A stretch of DNA of 60,044 nucleotides from DASSBG01 sp965651365 (GCA_965651365.1 CBFGSA010000001.1:1-60044); one strand, 5' to 3'; counted from the first letter of the stretch, positions 16,210 through 25,755 are shown. Made by a program: numbers and translations. Notes: a model not told the origin generated them from the letters alone.

Positions 16210-19200
16210 ATGCGTGGGATCTGGACGGGGATTTTGGCGTGCGTGCTGGCGACTTGCGCCGCGGCACAGGACATTCCGAAGGCCTTGCAGGGGTGGCAAG
16301 GCTGGGTGCTGCATGACCGGCCGCAGCATGGCTGTCCGTTTCTGAGCGGCAGCATGCCGACGCCCGATTCACGGCGCTGCCTGTGGCCGCGGGCCCTGCA
16401 GATCAAAGCCGGCCGCAAGGGCGGCGATTTTCGCGTGCGGGTCGATGTGGATGCGCCGAGCTGGCTGGATCTGCCCGGCAATACCCGGCACTGGCCGCAG
16501 GGCGTAACCGACCACGGCGTTCCCGTGCTCGTGCACGAGCGCAACGGTACGCCCACGCTGCATCTGGAGGCCGGTTCGCACGAACTGGCCGGGCACTGGC
16601 AATGGTCGTTGATGCCCAACCGCCTGGCGCTGCCGGATGACTACGGTCTGGTCCGCCTGCAGGTGAACGGCAAGGCTGTGCCGGATTTCAGGCGTGCCGG
16701 CCGATCCTTGACTCTGGGCGAGAGTCCGGCCGCGCCGCGTCAGACCGACAGTTTGTCGCTGAAGGTTTTTCGGCGCCTGGACGACGGCTTGCCGCCGATG
16801 CTGGACACGCGCCTGCAACTGGATGTCAGCGGCCGCGCGCGGGAAGTGACGCTGGGGCCGGTTTTGTCAAAGGATTTCGTGGCCACGCGGCTGGATGCGC
16901 CGATTCCGGCGCGTCTGGATGGCGACGGCAAGCTGCATCTGCAGGTGCGTGCGGGGCACTGGCAGATCACGCTGGCCGCACGGGGAACGCAAACCCTGGG
17001 CACGCTGGCCATCAAGCTGCCGCCCAAGCCGTGGCCGCAGAGTGAAATCTGGAGCTACGCCGACGCTCCGAACCTGCGCCAGACGCGGGCGGAGGGCCAG
17101 GCGGTGGATGCCGCGCAGGCCGGCGTGCCGGGAGACTGGCGCGATCTGCCAGCTTTCGCGATCGGCAACGGCCAGGGCCTTGAGATCAAGCCGGGCGCAC
17201 GCGCGGGCCAGAGCGGTGTGCGCGAGAAGATCCGCGTTCAGCGGAAACTGTGGTTGGCGTTCGATGGTGACAGTTTCACCGCCAGCGACCATGTGACAGG
17301 AACGCTCGACCATCCGCGGCGGCTTTCGGTGCAGCCGCCCTGGGTGCTGCAGCGCGCCAGTGTCGCGGGCCAAGCGCTGCTGGTCGGCAAGGGAGCCAAC
17401 GGCAGCCGCGGCGTGGAGTTGCGCCGACGGAATCTGCAACTTGATGCCGGCCTGGAGCTGCCACGCAGCGCGCTGGGCAGCATGCCGCTGGCCGGCTGGC
17501 AGGTGCCGCTGGATCAGCTCAGCGTCGACCTGCAACTGCCGTCGGGGTACCTTTTGCTGGGTGCGCCGGGGGCCGATCAGTCGCGGCAGTCGTGGGTGGC
17601 GAGCTGGACCCTGCTGGACCTGTTTCTGGTCGCCCTGATCGCCCTGGTGTGCGGCCGCCTGCTGGGCTGGCCGATGGCGCTGGTGGCGCTGGTGTACCTG
17701 GTGATTGCCCACGACGAGGTCTGGGCGCCGTATCTGACCGTGTTGCTGGCCGCGGCCGTGGCGCTGCTGGTGCGGGCCTTGCCCGCGGGCCGCCTGCACT
17801 CGGTGACCCGTGCCATCGCCTGCGGATTTGCCGTGCTGGCCTTGCTGTGGGCCTTGCCGTATGCCGGCAGCCAGTTGCGCGCGGCGCTGTATCCGCAGCT
17901 GCCGACGCGCGCCTCGCTGGTCGGCTTGCCGGCGATGCAGATGGCAACGAGGGTGGATGTCGCGCGCGACACAGGCTTCGCCGACAACGCGCGGCGGCGG
18001 GCACCGGGCAAGTCCGCACCGGTCGTGGTCGAGGAAAAGAGCATGATGGCCGCGGAAGCGCCTGCTCCAGCCCCACCGCCGCCGAAAGTCGCCCAATCGC
18101 TTTCGTCGCTGTCACTGGACGCCAGCCCCGGGCCGGTGCAGTCGGGGCCGGGCATTCCCCAGTGGCGGGTCGGCAAGCACTACCGGCTGCAGTGGTCAGG
18201 GCCGGTTACGCCGCAGCAGCAAATGCGTCTGGTGATCGTGCCGTCGTGGCTGGTACGGCTGCTGCGGGTGCTGGCCGTGGCCGCGTTGCTGGTCTTGCTG
18301 GCGCGTCTGTTCACGCACCTGTGGCCGGCCCAATTGCGCCGCTGGCGCCTGGCGGGTGGCAGTGCGGCCTTGCTGCTGGCGGCCTTGCTGGCTTCGGCCC
18401 CGGCTTCGGCCCAGGTCGCGCAAACGCCGCCGCAGTCGATGCTCGATCAACTCAAGCAGCGCCTGCTGCAGCCCCCGGAGTGCGCGCCCGATTGCGCCTT
18501 GTTGGCGAACGGCCGATTGCAACTCCAGGGCGAGCGTCTGCGATTGCTGCTGCAGGCCCAGGCCGAAGCCGAGGTGGCCGTGCCCATGCCCGACATCAAT
18601 GCGGCGGCCAGTCTGCTGGCGGTACGAGTCGATGGCCAGCCCGCCGGTCTGTTGCGCGACGGCCAGAAGCCTCTGCTGCGTCTGACCCGCGGCGTTCACA
18701 GCGTGCAACTGGAGTGGCAGATCCATGGAGACGAGCTGCGTCTGGCCTTTGCCGGGCTCAAGCCCCAGCGCATGCAGGTGGATGCCGCCGGCTGGAAAAT
18801 CAGCGGCCTGGATGACGCGCGCCTGAGCGGCGACACCATCACGCTGGCGCGTGAACGCCAAGGCACACCGAAAGGCCAGCCGGCTCCGGCGCATGCCGCG
18901 CAGGCTTTTCCACCGTATGTGCGCTTGCGCCGCAGTCTGGTGCTGGGAACCGATTGGCGCATCGTCAATACCGTGGAGCGCATCGCGCCGGCGCAGGGCG
19001 GCTTCACGGTCACGCTGCCGCTGCTGCCGGGCGAGCATCCGCTGGGCGAGGATGCCCGCGTGCACGACGGGCGGATCGAGCTCAGCTTCAGTGCCGACCA
19101 GCAACAGGCGCGCTGGAGCAGCCGCATCGAGCAAACGCCGGACTTGACTTTGCAGGCACCGCCGCTGACCCAGCGCAGCGAGACCTGGCAGGTACGTGCC

Positions 19201-20286
19201 GCGTCGATCTGGCATGTCGAGGCCGAGGGCGTGCCGCCGCAACCGGCCGACGGCATGCTGGCCTTCGCGCCGCTGCCCGATGAAACCCTGCAGCTTGCCG
19301 TGAGTCGGCCCGAACCGGCACCGGGTAGCGAGGTGGCGATGGATCAGGCCAGCGTGCATGTGCGCCAGGGTGAGCGCGTGCGCTCGACGGCGCTTGCCCT
19401 GACCAGCCGCAGCACCCGGGGTGGTGAACATGCCATTGACGTGCCAGCAGATGCCCAACTCACGCGTGCCCGCCGCGACGGGCACGCGCTTGCCCTGACG
19501 CTGCGCGATGGCCAGGTCAGCCTGCCGCTGCGGCCCGGCGTGCAGAAATTCGCCATCGATCTGCGCGAGGCCCGCGATTCGGGCCTTGTGATGCGCACGC
19601 CCGCACTTGATCTGAAGGTGCCTGTGGCCAACATCCATCTGCAACTGGATCTGCCGCACGATCGCTGGGTGCTGTGGACCTGGGGCCCACGCAACGGCCC
19701 GGCGGTACTGTACTGGCCGCAGATCCTGCTGCTGATCCTGGTCGCCTGGCTGCTGGCACGCTTCGCGCCCGCACCACTGCGCTTCCATCACTGGCTGCTG
19801 CTGGGCCTGGGTTTTTCGACCTTTGCCTGGAGCGCCTTTGCCCTGGTGGCTCTGTGGTTGATCCTGCTGGGTGTGCGCGAGCGCCTGTCGGGCGCCACTG
19901 CCTGGACCCGCCTGCGCTTCAATGCGATGCAGCTTGGCCTGGCTGCCCTGACCGTGCTGGCCCTGATCGTTCTGGTGAGTGCCGTACCGCGCGGCCTGCT
20001 CGGTCTGCCCGACATGCATGTGGCCGGCAACGACTCAACCGCCTGGAATCTGAAGTGGATGCTGGATCAGTCCACGGGCGAGCTGCCGCGTGGTGGCGTG
20101 CTCAGCCTGCCGCTGTGGTGCTACAAGCTGGCGATCCTGGCCTGGGCGCTGTGGCTGGCCAACGCCCTGGTCGGCTGGCTGCGCTGGGCCTTCGGCGCCT
20201 GGAGCGCCGGCGGCTACTGGCGCCGCCCGGAGCCCGAGGCTGTGCCGTCAGCGACGGCAGAAGCCTCGCTAGACGACAAGGCTTGA
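16210..20286 (+). CDS. Large unrecognised membrane-anchored protein (1358 aa)
   Basis: I do not recognise a named family. The ATG at 16210 follows a GGGGAAGG ribosome site and begins a signal peptide (MRGIWTGILACVLATCAAAQ). Residues of about 20-460 look extracytoplasmic and beta-rich. A cluster of membrane segments follows at about 460-570, then a Pro/Ala-rich linker, another two hydrophobic segments near 680-765 whose second part ends in a signal-like ASAPASAQ, a second large beta-rich region (about 765-1160), and a C-terminal set of roughly five membrane segments. The layout is soluble-membrane-soluble-membrane, as if two exported membrane proteins were joined. No catalytic motif was found. 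It is divergent from the CSLREA gene and is the last gene before the gene-free hairpin region. Confidence 0.8.
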   Translation: MRGIWTGILACVLATCAAAQDIPKALQGWQGWVLHDRPQHGCPFLSGSMPTPDSRRCLWPRALQIKAGRKGGDFRVRVDVDAPSWLDLPGNTRHWPQGVTDHGVPVLVHERNGTPTLHLEAGSHELAGHWQWSLMPNRLALPDDYGLVRLQVNGKAVPDFRRAGRSLTLGESPAAPRQTDSLSLKVFRRLDDGLPPMLDTRLQLDVSGRAREVTLGPVLSKDFVATRLDAPIPARLDGDGKLHLQVRAGHWQITLAARGTQTLGTLAIKLPPKPWPQSEIWSYADAPNLRQTRAEGQAVDAAQAGVPGDWRDLPAFAIGNGQGLEIKPGARAGQSGVREKIRVQRKLWLAFDGDSFTASDHVTGTLDHPRRLSVQPPWVLQRASVAGQALLVGKGANGSRGVELRRRNLQLDAGLELPRSALGSMPLAGWQVPLDQLSVDLQLPSGYLLLGAPGADQSRQSWVASWTLLDLFLVALIALVCGRLLGWPMALVALVYLVIAHDEVWAPYLTVLLAAAVALLVRALPAGRLHSVTRAIACGFAVLALLWALPYAGSQLRAALYPQLPTRASLVGLPAMQMATRVDVARDTGFADNARRRAPGKSAPVVVEEKSMMAAEAPAPAPPPPKVAQSLSSLSLDASPGPVQSGPGIPQWRVGKHYRLQWSGPVTPQQQMRLVIVPSWLVRLLRVLAVAALLVLLARLFTHLWPAQLRRWRLAGGSAALLLAALLASAPASAQVAQTPPQSMLDQLKQRLLQPPECAPDCALLANGRLQLQGERLRLLLQAQAEAEVAVPMPDINAAASLLAVRVDGQPAGLLRDGQKPLLRLTRGVHSVQLEWQIHGDELRLAFAGLKPQRMQVDAAGWKISGLDDARLSGDTITLARERQGTPKGQPAPAHAAQAFPPYVRLRRSLVLGTDWRIVNTVERIAPAQGGFTVTLPLLPGEHPLGEDARVHDGRIELSFSADQQQARWSSRIEQTPDLTLQAPPLTQRSETWQVRAASIWHVEAEGVPPQPADGMLAFAPLPDETLQLAVSRPEPAPGSEVAMDQASVHVRQGERVRSTALALTSRSTRGGEHAIDVPADAQLTRARRDGHALALTLRDGQVSLPLRPGVQKFAIDLREARDSGLVMRTPALDLKVPVANIHLQLDLPHDRWVLWTWGPRNGPAVLYWPQILLLILVAWLLARFAPAPLRFHHWLLLGLGFSTFAWSAFALVALWLILLGVRERLSGATAWTRLRFNAMQLGLAALTVLALIVLVSAVPRGLLGLPDMHVAGNDSTAWNLKWMLDQSTGELPRGGVLSLPLWCYKLAILAWALWLANALVGWLRWAFGAWSAGGYWRRPEPEAVPSATAEASLDDKA

Positions 20287-20801
20287 GCTTTTGTCACACT
20301 GGTTTCACGCCCTTCGGGCGCGACTTCATTTTCTCTGTTTGGCCAGAGAAAACGAAGCACAAACGCGTCTGGAACGCGTTTGAACAGCGAAGCTGGCCCG
20401 AAGGGCGGAGGGCAGGATGCCCGGAGTAAAAGAGAGGCCACCCCGCTTCCGCGCTTTGTGGACTTCCTGTCCACAAAGTCCGCGCCGGCTTGCGGGGTTT
20501 TTCGACAGCATAAGGATGTGCTGTCGAAAAGCCCAGCCACCAGCCACGAACCCGAAGGGCAGGATGCCCGCAGGGCGCGTAAAAGGGGTGCCCTTCTCTT
20601 TGGTTCCGTTTCTCTTGGGCATGCAAGAGAAATGAACTCGCGCTCGGAGGGCGCGAAACCATTGGCAAATCGATTGCTTCTCGCAACGTGAAGCCGTCTG
20701 CCGCCACAATGAGTGGTGTTGGGTTTCGCCTGTGGCTCAACCCAACCTACGCGCGTAGGGCGGGAGGAGCCGCGCAGCGGCGTATCCCGCCGTGGCGTGA
20801 T
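20287..20801. repeat. 515-bp gene-free mosaic of perfect hairpins and REP elements
   Basis: Perfect inverted repeats follow one another at 20308-20320 (CGCCC), 20329-20352 (TTTTCTCTG), 20361-20381 (AAACGCGT), 20454-20478 (CTTTGTGGAC), 20499-20530 (TTTTCGACAGC) and 20609-20632 (TTTCTCTTG). Two GTAG REP elements follow at 20718-20750 and 20755-20791. Several reading frames are open across it, but they are antisense to each other, repeat-derived and lack ribosome sites, so no gene is called. It resembles dispersed intergenic sequence of xanthomonads. Confidence 0.7.
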
Positions 20802-21437
20802 TCAGGAGTCTGCGGGCGCAGCCGCCGCCTCGGCCATTTCCTGGCAGACCCAGCGGGTGAGCTTGGCCGCGAGCTGGTCAGACGCCTTGCCGAAAGTGTT
20901 GACGACGGCGGGAATGGCGCTGCCGCTGCTGGCGATGGTCAGGCGAAAGTGGTGGTGGGCGATCACCTCGCTGCCATTGCGCAGCAGCATGGCGTCGTAG
21001 TCGATCACCACCACCGGCTTTTGCTGCTGCCGGTTCTCGGCCTGGAATGCGTTGAGGGTTCCGGTCAGCACGAAGTCGGCGTGCAGGCCGCTGTCGTCGC
21101 TGAACACGGCCTTGAGCTGGCCGTTGTCGCGGAAGGAGGCGATCAGGCGGTCACGCAGCAGTTGCGGTGCCGACTGGTTCCAGCGTGCGCCGTGGTAGAC
21201 GCTGACTTCGTTGCCTTCGGGGAAAATCACGATGCGCTTGCTGGCGATCAGGCCGGCGGCGTGCGGGGTATCGACGCGCAATTGCAGTTGGCCGACGCCG
21301 GGGGCCGTGGTCGGAGCCGGATTGGCGACCGCCGGCAAACGGTAGATGTCGAGGGGCTCGGCGCGCGGCAGCAGGCCGCCACAGGCAGTCAGCAGCACGG
21401 GCAGGGCGAATGCAATCCAGCGTGGACGAATGCTCAT
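20802..21437 (-). CDS. ABC-type transport auxiliary lipoprotein (PqiC/DUF330-like)
   Basis: A 211-residue outer-membrane lipoprotein with lipobox LTAC (Cys near 19) and the fold signature of the ABC-type transport auxiliary component (IYRLP, then VYHGARWNQSAPQLLRDRLI). Such lipoproteins pair with MCE transporters and are thought to receive or deliver phospholipid at the outer membrane. It is the last gene of the permease-ATPase-MCE operon; its start overlaps the MCE gene by 4 bp, implying translational coupling. The residue after Cys is Gly, consistent with outer-membrane sorting. The stop is followed by the REP/hairpin region. Confidence 0.87.
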   Translation of the reverse strand: MSIRPRWIAFALPVLLTACGGLLPRAEPLDIYRLPAVANPAPTTAPGVGQLQLRVDTPHAAGLIASKRIVIFPEGNEVSVYHGARWNQSAPQLLRDRLIASFRDNGQLKAVFSDDSGLHADFVLTGTLNAFQAENRQQQKPVVVIDYDAMLLRNGSEVIAHHHFRLTIASSGSAIPAVVNTFGKASDQLAAKLTRWVCQEMAEAAAAPADS

Positions 21438-22378
21438 TGGGGTGTGTACTCCCGAGGGCGGCGGCTGCCGAGCAGGTAGCCGGCGGGATTGTCGCCAAGG
21501 CGGTTGCTGATCGACTGCAGGGATTTCAGGGTCTGCTTCAGTTGCCGGATAGCCGGCCCCAGGTCGGCCAGGCCATTGGCTCCGCTGGCGATTGAAGCGC
21601 GATTGTTGCTGAGGATCTGGTCGAGCTGCTGCGCGGCGCTGTTCAGCGAGGCCATGGCCTGACTGGCGTCGTTCATCAGTTTTTTGCCGTTTTCATCCAG
21701 CAGGCGGTTGGTCGTACCGGCCAGCTTCGTGGTCTGGTCAAGGGTCTGGTTGAGCTTGCCGCTGGCCTCGGCCAACTGGTGTACCAGCACGCCCAGATCC
21801 TTGCGCTGATCGGCGATGGCTCCGGTGGCCTGGTCGAGATGATCCAGCGTGGCCGAGATGCGCTTGACATTGTCGCTGGACAGCAGCTCGCTGGCGCGGG
21901 TGATGATGTCGTTGACCTTGGTGACCAGATCCTCGCCGCCGGCCAGCAGCTTGCTCAGCGCCGAGTCATCGGCCTGGATGCGCGGGATCTTGTTGCTGCC
22001 GGGTGGTTTCAACAACGGACTGGACGGGCTGCCGCCAGTGAGCTGGATGAAGGCCACGCCGGTCAGGCCGGTCAGGCCCAGCTTGGCCCGGGTGTCGATC
22101 TTGACCGGGGTGTCACCATTGACGCGAATGCGGACCAGCACCTTGCTCGGGTTCTTCGGGTCCAGGCGCAACTGCGACACGTCGCCGACCTTGATGCCGT
22201 TGTACTGCACCATGCCGCCTTGCGACAGGCCGGTGACGGCCTCGGTGAACACGATGTCGTAATAATCGTACTGCCTGGCGATGCTGGATTTGGCCAGCCA
22301 CAGGGCAAAGGCCATCGCGGCACCCACCACCAAAATGGTAAAGGTGCCGATCAGAATGTGATGAGCACGAGTTTCCAT
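21434..22378 (-). CDS. MlaD-family MCE-domain lipid transport protein
   Basis: A 314-residue inner-membrane-anchored periplasmic protein. One N-terminal membrane helix (ILIGTFTILVVGAAMAFALW) is followed by a single MCE domain (GLSQGGMVQYNGIKVGDV) and a long helical region, which would form the hexameric lipid channel. It starts directly after the ATPase gene stop (22379) and overlaps the lipoprotein gene by 4 bp. The longer C-terminal helical part resembles the single-MCE proteins of this type of operon rather than short MlaD. Substrate is likely phospholipid or another envelope lipid. Confidence 0.9.
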   Translation of the reverse strand: METRAHHILIGTFTILVVGAAMAFALWLAKSSIARQYDYYDIVFTEAVTGLSQGGMVQYNGIKVGDVSQLRLDPKNPSKVLVRIRVNGDTPVKIDTRAKLGLTGLTGVAFIQLTGGSPSSPLLKPPGSNKIPRIQADDSALSKLLAGGEDLVTKVNDIITRASELLSSDNVKRISATLDHLDQATGAIADQRKDLGVLVHQLAEASGKLNQTLDQTTKLAGTTNRLLDENGKKLMNDASQAMASLNSAAQQLDQILSNNRASIASGANGLADLGPAIRQLKQTLKSLQSISNRLGDNPAGYLLGSRRPREYTPQ

Positions 22379-23173
22379 TCAAACCTCCTGGGCAAGGTCC
22401 GCCCTGCCAGCTTCGGCCGCGCGGCCGCGCGGGCCGTGAAAATAGTCCTGGATCCACGCATCGGGATTGGCCGCCACCTGCTGCAGCGGGCCAACGTCCA
22501 GCACCCGGCGCTGCGACAGAACGGCCACACGATCGCAGATGGCGTACAAGGTGTCCAGATCGTGGGTGACCATGAACACGCTCAAACCCAGCGCATCGCG
22601 CAGAGTGCGAACCAGGCGGTCAAACCCGGACGCGCCGATCGGGTCCAGCCCGGCCGTGGGTTCGTCCAGGAACAGGATTTCCGGATCCAGTGCCAGCGCC
22701 CGGGCCAGCGCCACGCGCTTGCGCATGCCGCCGGACAACTCCGCCGGGGTCTTGCTGGCCACGTCCTGGGTCAGCCCGGCCAGGGCCAGCTTCAGGCGTG
22801 CCAGGTGCTGGGCCTCGTGGCGTGGCAGTTTGGCGTGTTCGACCAGCGGCAAAGCCACGTTCTCGCACACCGTTAGCGAAGAAAACAGGGCGCCTTCCTG
22901 AAACAGCACGCCAAAGCGCTGCTCCAGACGCGAGCGCTGCTCCGGATCCAGCGCCAGCAGGTCCTGTCCGAAAACCCGGATGCTGCCGGCGGCCGGCCGT
23001 TGCAGGCCGACAATCGAGCGCAGCAAGACCGACTTGCCGGTACCCGAGCCGCCGACGATGCCGATGATTTCGCCTTGCCGGATATCGAGATCCAGGTCCT
23101 CGTGTACCACCTGTTCGCCAAAGCGGTTGACCAGGCCGCGCACCTCGATGACGGTTTTGGCAGTCTCGCTCAC
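22379..23173 (-). CDS. ABC transporter ATP-binding protein (MlaF-like)
   Basis: A 264-residue cytoplasmic ATPase that powers the MCE lipid transporter. Walker A is GGSGTGKS, the signature is ELSGGMRKRVALARAL, and Walker B with catalytic Glu is ILFLDEPTAGLDP. The D-loop and switch His (MVTHDLDT) are intact. The LSGGM variant is typical of the MlaF/TTG2A group. The start overlaps the end of the permease gene by 4 bp and the stop abuts the MCE gene, so all four genes form one coupled operon. Confidence 0.93.
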   Translation of the reverse strand: MSETAKTVIEVRGLVNRFGEQVVHEDLDLDIRQGEIIGIVGGSGTGKSVLLRSIVGLQRPAAGSIRVFGQDLLALDPEQRSRLEQRFGVLFQEGALFSSLTVCENVALPLVEHAKLPRHEAQHLARLKLALAGLTQDVASKTPAELSGGMRKRVALARALALDPEILFLDEPTAGLDPIGASGFDRLVRTLRDALGLSVFMVTHDLDTLYAICDRVAVLSQRRVLDVGPLQQVAANPDAWIQDYFHGPRGRAAEAGRADLAQEV

Positions 23174-24306
23174 CAGCCCATCTCCATGAAAAACAGCGCC
23201 GCCAGCGCATCGAACAGGATCACCACAAAAATCGACTGCACCACGGCCGAGGTGGTCTGGCGGCCGACCGATTCGGCCGAGCTGCCGGCCTGGAAACCCT
23301 CAAGACACCCGATCATCGAGATCATGAAGGCAAACACCGGTGCCTTGCTCAGACCGATCCACAATTGCCGGATGCTGGTATCGGCCTGGAACACGGACAG
23401 GAACATGGCCGGCGTGATGTCCAGCGCAACCACGCACACCACCGCGCCGCCAAGGATGCCGGCCAGCATGGCCAGAAAGGTCAGCATCGGCAGCGTAATG
23501 ACCAGAGCCAGCATGCGCGGCAGTACCAGCAGCTCGATCGGGTCCAGGCCCAGGGTGCGGATGGCGTCGATTTCTTCATTGGCCTTCATCGAGCCGATCT
23601 GGGCGGTGAAAGCGCTGGCGGTGCGACCGGCCAGCAGGATCGCGGCCAGCAGCACACCGAATTCGCGCAAGAAAGCATAGGCAATCAGATCCACCGTAAA
23701 CACGGTGGCACCGTAATCGGCCAGCACCGTTGCGCCGAGAAAGGCGATCACGGCCCCGACCATGAAACTGAGCAGCGCCACGATCGGCACCGCATCCAAT
23801 CCGGACTCTTCCATGTGATGCATCATGGCCGTAACGCGCCAGCGCTGCGGGCGCAGGATCAGCCGCATGCTGGTTTCAAGGCTCAGGCCAATGAAGCCCA
23901 GCAGCGCGAACGATTCGTGGCGGACTCGAAGCACCGCTTTGCCGACGCGCTCAAGCATGGCTACCAGTCCATGCTCCCGCGGCCCTCTGGCGGTTCGGTA
24001 GGAGGCCTTGAGTGAGCCGCCCACCAGGCCCAGCAAGCGGCGGCGTTCGGCGCTCAGGATAGAGTCGTGGCTGGCCAGGTCGCACAGTCGGTCGTTGCCG
24101 AACAATTCGGCCAGCAGACCGGCTCCGGCGGTGTCCAGCGCCTCCAGCCCGGAGAAGTCGACCTGTACGTCATCGCCGAGCCCGGGCGCCAGCGCATCGA
24201 TCTGCCGATCCAGGTCAAGATAGTGCGCCAGCGTCCACTCGCCACTGACGCGCAGTTGCGTGTTCTGGCCGTCCGTATCGGCCCAGTCAATGGCGCCAGC
24301 ACTCAT
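23170..24306 (-). CDS. MlaE-family ABC transporter permease with fused STAS domain
   Basis: A 378-residue inner-membrane permease. Residues 1-110 form a STAS-like domain (VDFSGLEALDTAGAGLLAEL), which in the canonical Mla system is the separate protein MlaB. The remaining part is an MlaE permease with about five membrane helices and the conserved segment REFGVLLAAILLAGR. It is the first gene of the operon. The start at 24306 follows from the in-frame ATG that begins the STAS domain. No soluble MlaC-like carrier is present in the window; the auxiliary lipoprotein may replace it. Confidence 0.92.
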   Translation of the reverse strand: MSAGAIDWADTDGQNTQLRVSGEWTLAHYLDLDRQIDALAPGLGDDVQVDFSGLEALDTAGAGLLAELFGNDRLCDLASHDSILSAERRRLLGLVGGSLKASYRTARGPREHGLVAMLERVGKAVLRVRHESFALLGFIGLSLETSMRLILRPQRWRVTAMMHHMEESGLDAVPIVALLSFMVGAVIAFLGATVLADYGATVFTVDLIAYAFLREFGVLLAAILLAGRTASAFTAQIGSMKANEEIDAIRTLGLDPIELLVLPRMLALVITLPMLTFLAMLAGILGGAVVCVVALDITPAMFLSVFQADTSIRQLWIGLSKAPVFAFMISMIGCLEGFQAGSSAESVGRQTTSAVVQSIFVVILFDALAALFFMEMGW

Positions 24307-24389
24307 GGCGCGAACTTTACCAGAGGCGTGCACACCGCGGGCGACGCTGCCACACTGTGCGGCCTGTAAATCCCGTCAGGATCGAGGGC

Positions 24390-25619
24390 ATGCAAGAACT
24401 TCTCAAACGGCGCGCCGGTTTCGTTGTGGAGCTGGCACGCCAGCTGCACCAATACGGCACATCGGCGTCGCGATTTGAACTCGCGGTGACCCAGGCGGCT
24501 GCCAGTCTCGATCTGCGCGCCGAAGTCTGGTCAAGTCCCACCGCGATCATTCTGTCCTTCTACGATCCGGATGATGGCGAGGACGGTCTGGCGACCCTGA
24601 CCCAGGTGCTGCGCCTGCCGCCAGGGGATGTGAACCTTCGCAAGTTGTGCATGGTCGATGACATTGCCGATCAGGTCATTGCCGGTGCGGTGGATGTGCG
24701 GGAAGGGCGCCGGCTTTTGCGCAAACTGGACGAGCCGATGTCGCGCAAGTGGCATGTTGCCCTTGTCGCCAGCTATGGGCTCGCGGCAGCCTGTGTCGCC
24801 GTGCTGCTGCGTGTGGCTTGGCCCGGAGCGCTTGTGGCCGGTGTTTTGGGCACGCTGGGTGGGGCCATGGCGGTGGCGGGAGCCACGCGCCCGCGTCTGG
24901 CGCTGGCAGTTGAGGCGGTCAGCGCCTTTGTGTCGACTGTGCTGGCCATCGTCGTCAGCGCCCTGCTCTGGCCGATCGCCGTCAAACCGGTCGTGCTGGC
25001 CAGTCTGATTGTTCTGATCCCGGGCATGAGCCTGACCACGGCAGTACGGGAATTGTCCACTCAGCAATTGATGTCGGGCATGGCGCGGCTGGCTGGTGCG
25101 ACGGCGTCCTTGTTGAAGCTGGCCTTTGGGGTGGTGGCGGCTGCCAGTCTGTGCAGTCTGTTCGGACTCGCGGCCAGTGACGCCGCGTTCGCTCCGAATG
25201 TGATCTGGATTGAATGGCCGGCCGTGGTGGTGGCTGCGTTCGCCTTCGCAGTGCTGTTTCAGGCCGCGCGCCGCGACTGGCTGGTGGTTGCCAGTGCCGT
25301 TGTGGTCGGCTATGCGGTCGCGCGATTCAGCGGCCTCGGCTTCGGGCCCACGGCAGGCGTATTTGCCGGAGGACTGGTGCTGGGTGCTGCCAGCAACGCC
25401 TGGGCGCGCTGGGCGCAACGACCCGGCGCCATGATCCGGGAGCCCGGCATTATCTTGCTGGTTCCCGGCAGCGTGGGTTTTCGCAGTCTGTCCTATCTGA
25501 TGGAGCAGGCCATCGGCCCGGGCGCCAATACCGGCATGCTGCTGGTCAAGTTGCTGGTCGGCCTGGTCGCCGGTCTGCTGATTGGCGATCTGTTGATTTC
25601 GCCAAGGCGCAACCTTTGA
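24390..25619 (+). CDS. ThrE-like threonine/serine exporter family protein
   Basis: A 409-residue multi-pass membrane protein of the ThrE (DUF1212/DUF3815) family. The N-terminal soluble domain has the family-type HQYGTSASRFE and SPTAIILSF stretches; two sets of about five membrane helices follow. ThrE exports threonine and serine in Corynebacterium; in enterobacteria the two halves are separate (YjjP and YjjB, also linked to succinate export). The ATG at 24390 has a GAGGG ribosome site; a GTG at 24357 is possible. It is divergent from the MCE operon with an 83-bp gap. The amino-acid substrate is inferred only from family. Confidence 0.85.
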   Translation: MQELLKRRAGFVVELARQLHQYGTSASRFELAVTQAAASLDLRAEVWSSPTAIILSFYDPDDGEDGLATLTQVLRLPPGDVNLRKLCMVDDIADQVIAGAVDVREGRRLLRKLDEPMSRKWHVALVASYGLAAACVAVLLRVAWPGALVAGVLGTLGGAMAVAGATRPRLALAVEAVSAFVSTVLAIVVSALLWPIAVKPVVLASLIVLIPGMSLTTAVRELSTQQLMSGMARLAGATASLLKLAFGVVAAASLCSLFGLAASDAAFAPNVIWIEWPAVVVAAFAFAVLFQAARRDWLVVASAVVVGYAVARFSGLGFGPTAGVFAGGLVLGAASNAWARWAQRPGAMIREPGIILLVPGSVGFRSLSYLMEQAIGPGANTGMLLVKLLVGLVAGLLIGDLLISPRRNL

Positions 25620-25659
25620 GCTGTATTGCCTGGTCCAAATATATGGACACGCGAAGTTC

Positions 25660-25724
25660 TGCAGGAGCGCGCCATGCGCGCGAATGGGCTTTGCCGTAAT
25701 CGCGGCCATGGGCCGCTCCTGCAG
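25660..25724. repeat. Paired GTAG-type REP (inverted)
   Basis: GCAGGAGCGCGCCATGCGCG and, about 20 bp on, the inverted CGCGGCCATGGGCCGCTCCTGC form a mirror pair, with the head changed from GTAG to GCAG. It lies in the convergent gap between the ThrE-like gene and the H-NS-like gene. Confidence 0.7.
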
Positions 25725-25755
25725 AAGCGGGGCTTGGGTCAGGGCAGGCCCGCAC

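Noticed and set aside
18196..20019. 607-codon antisense frame within the large membrane protein gene
   Set aside because: Gln/Arg/His-rich product typical of antisense GC-rich frames.
20294..20740. 148-codon frame in the 515-bp gap
   Set aside because: Built from hairpin/REP repeats, frames open in both directions; no ribosome site; resembles repeat-derived spurious proteins.
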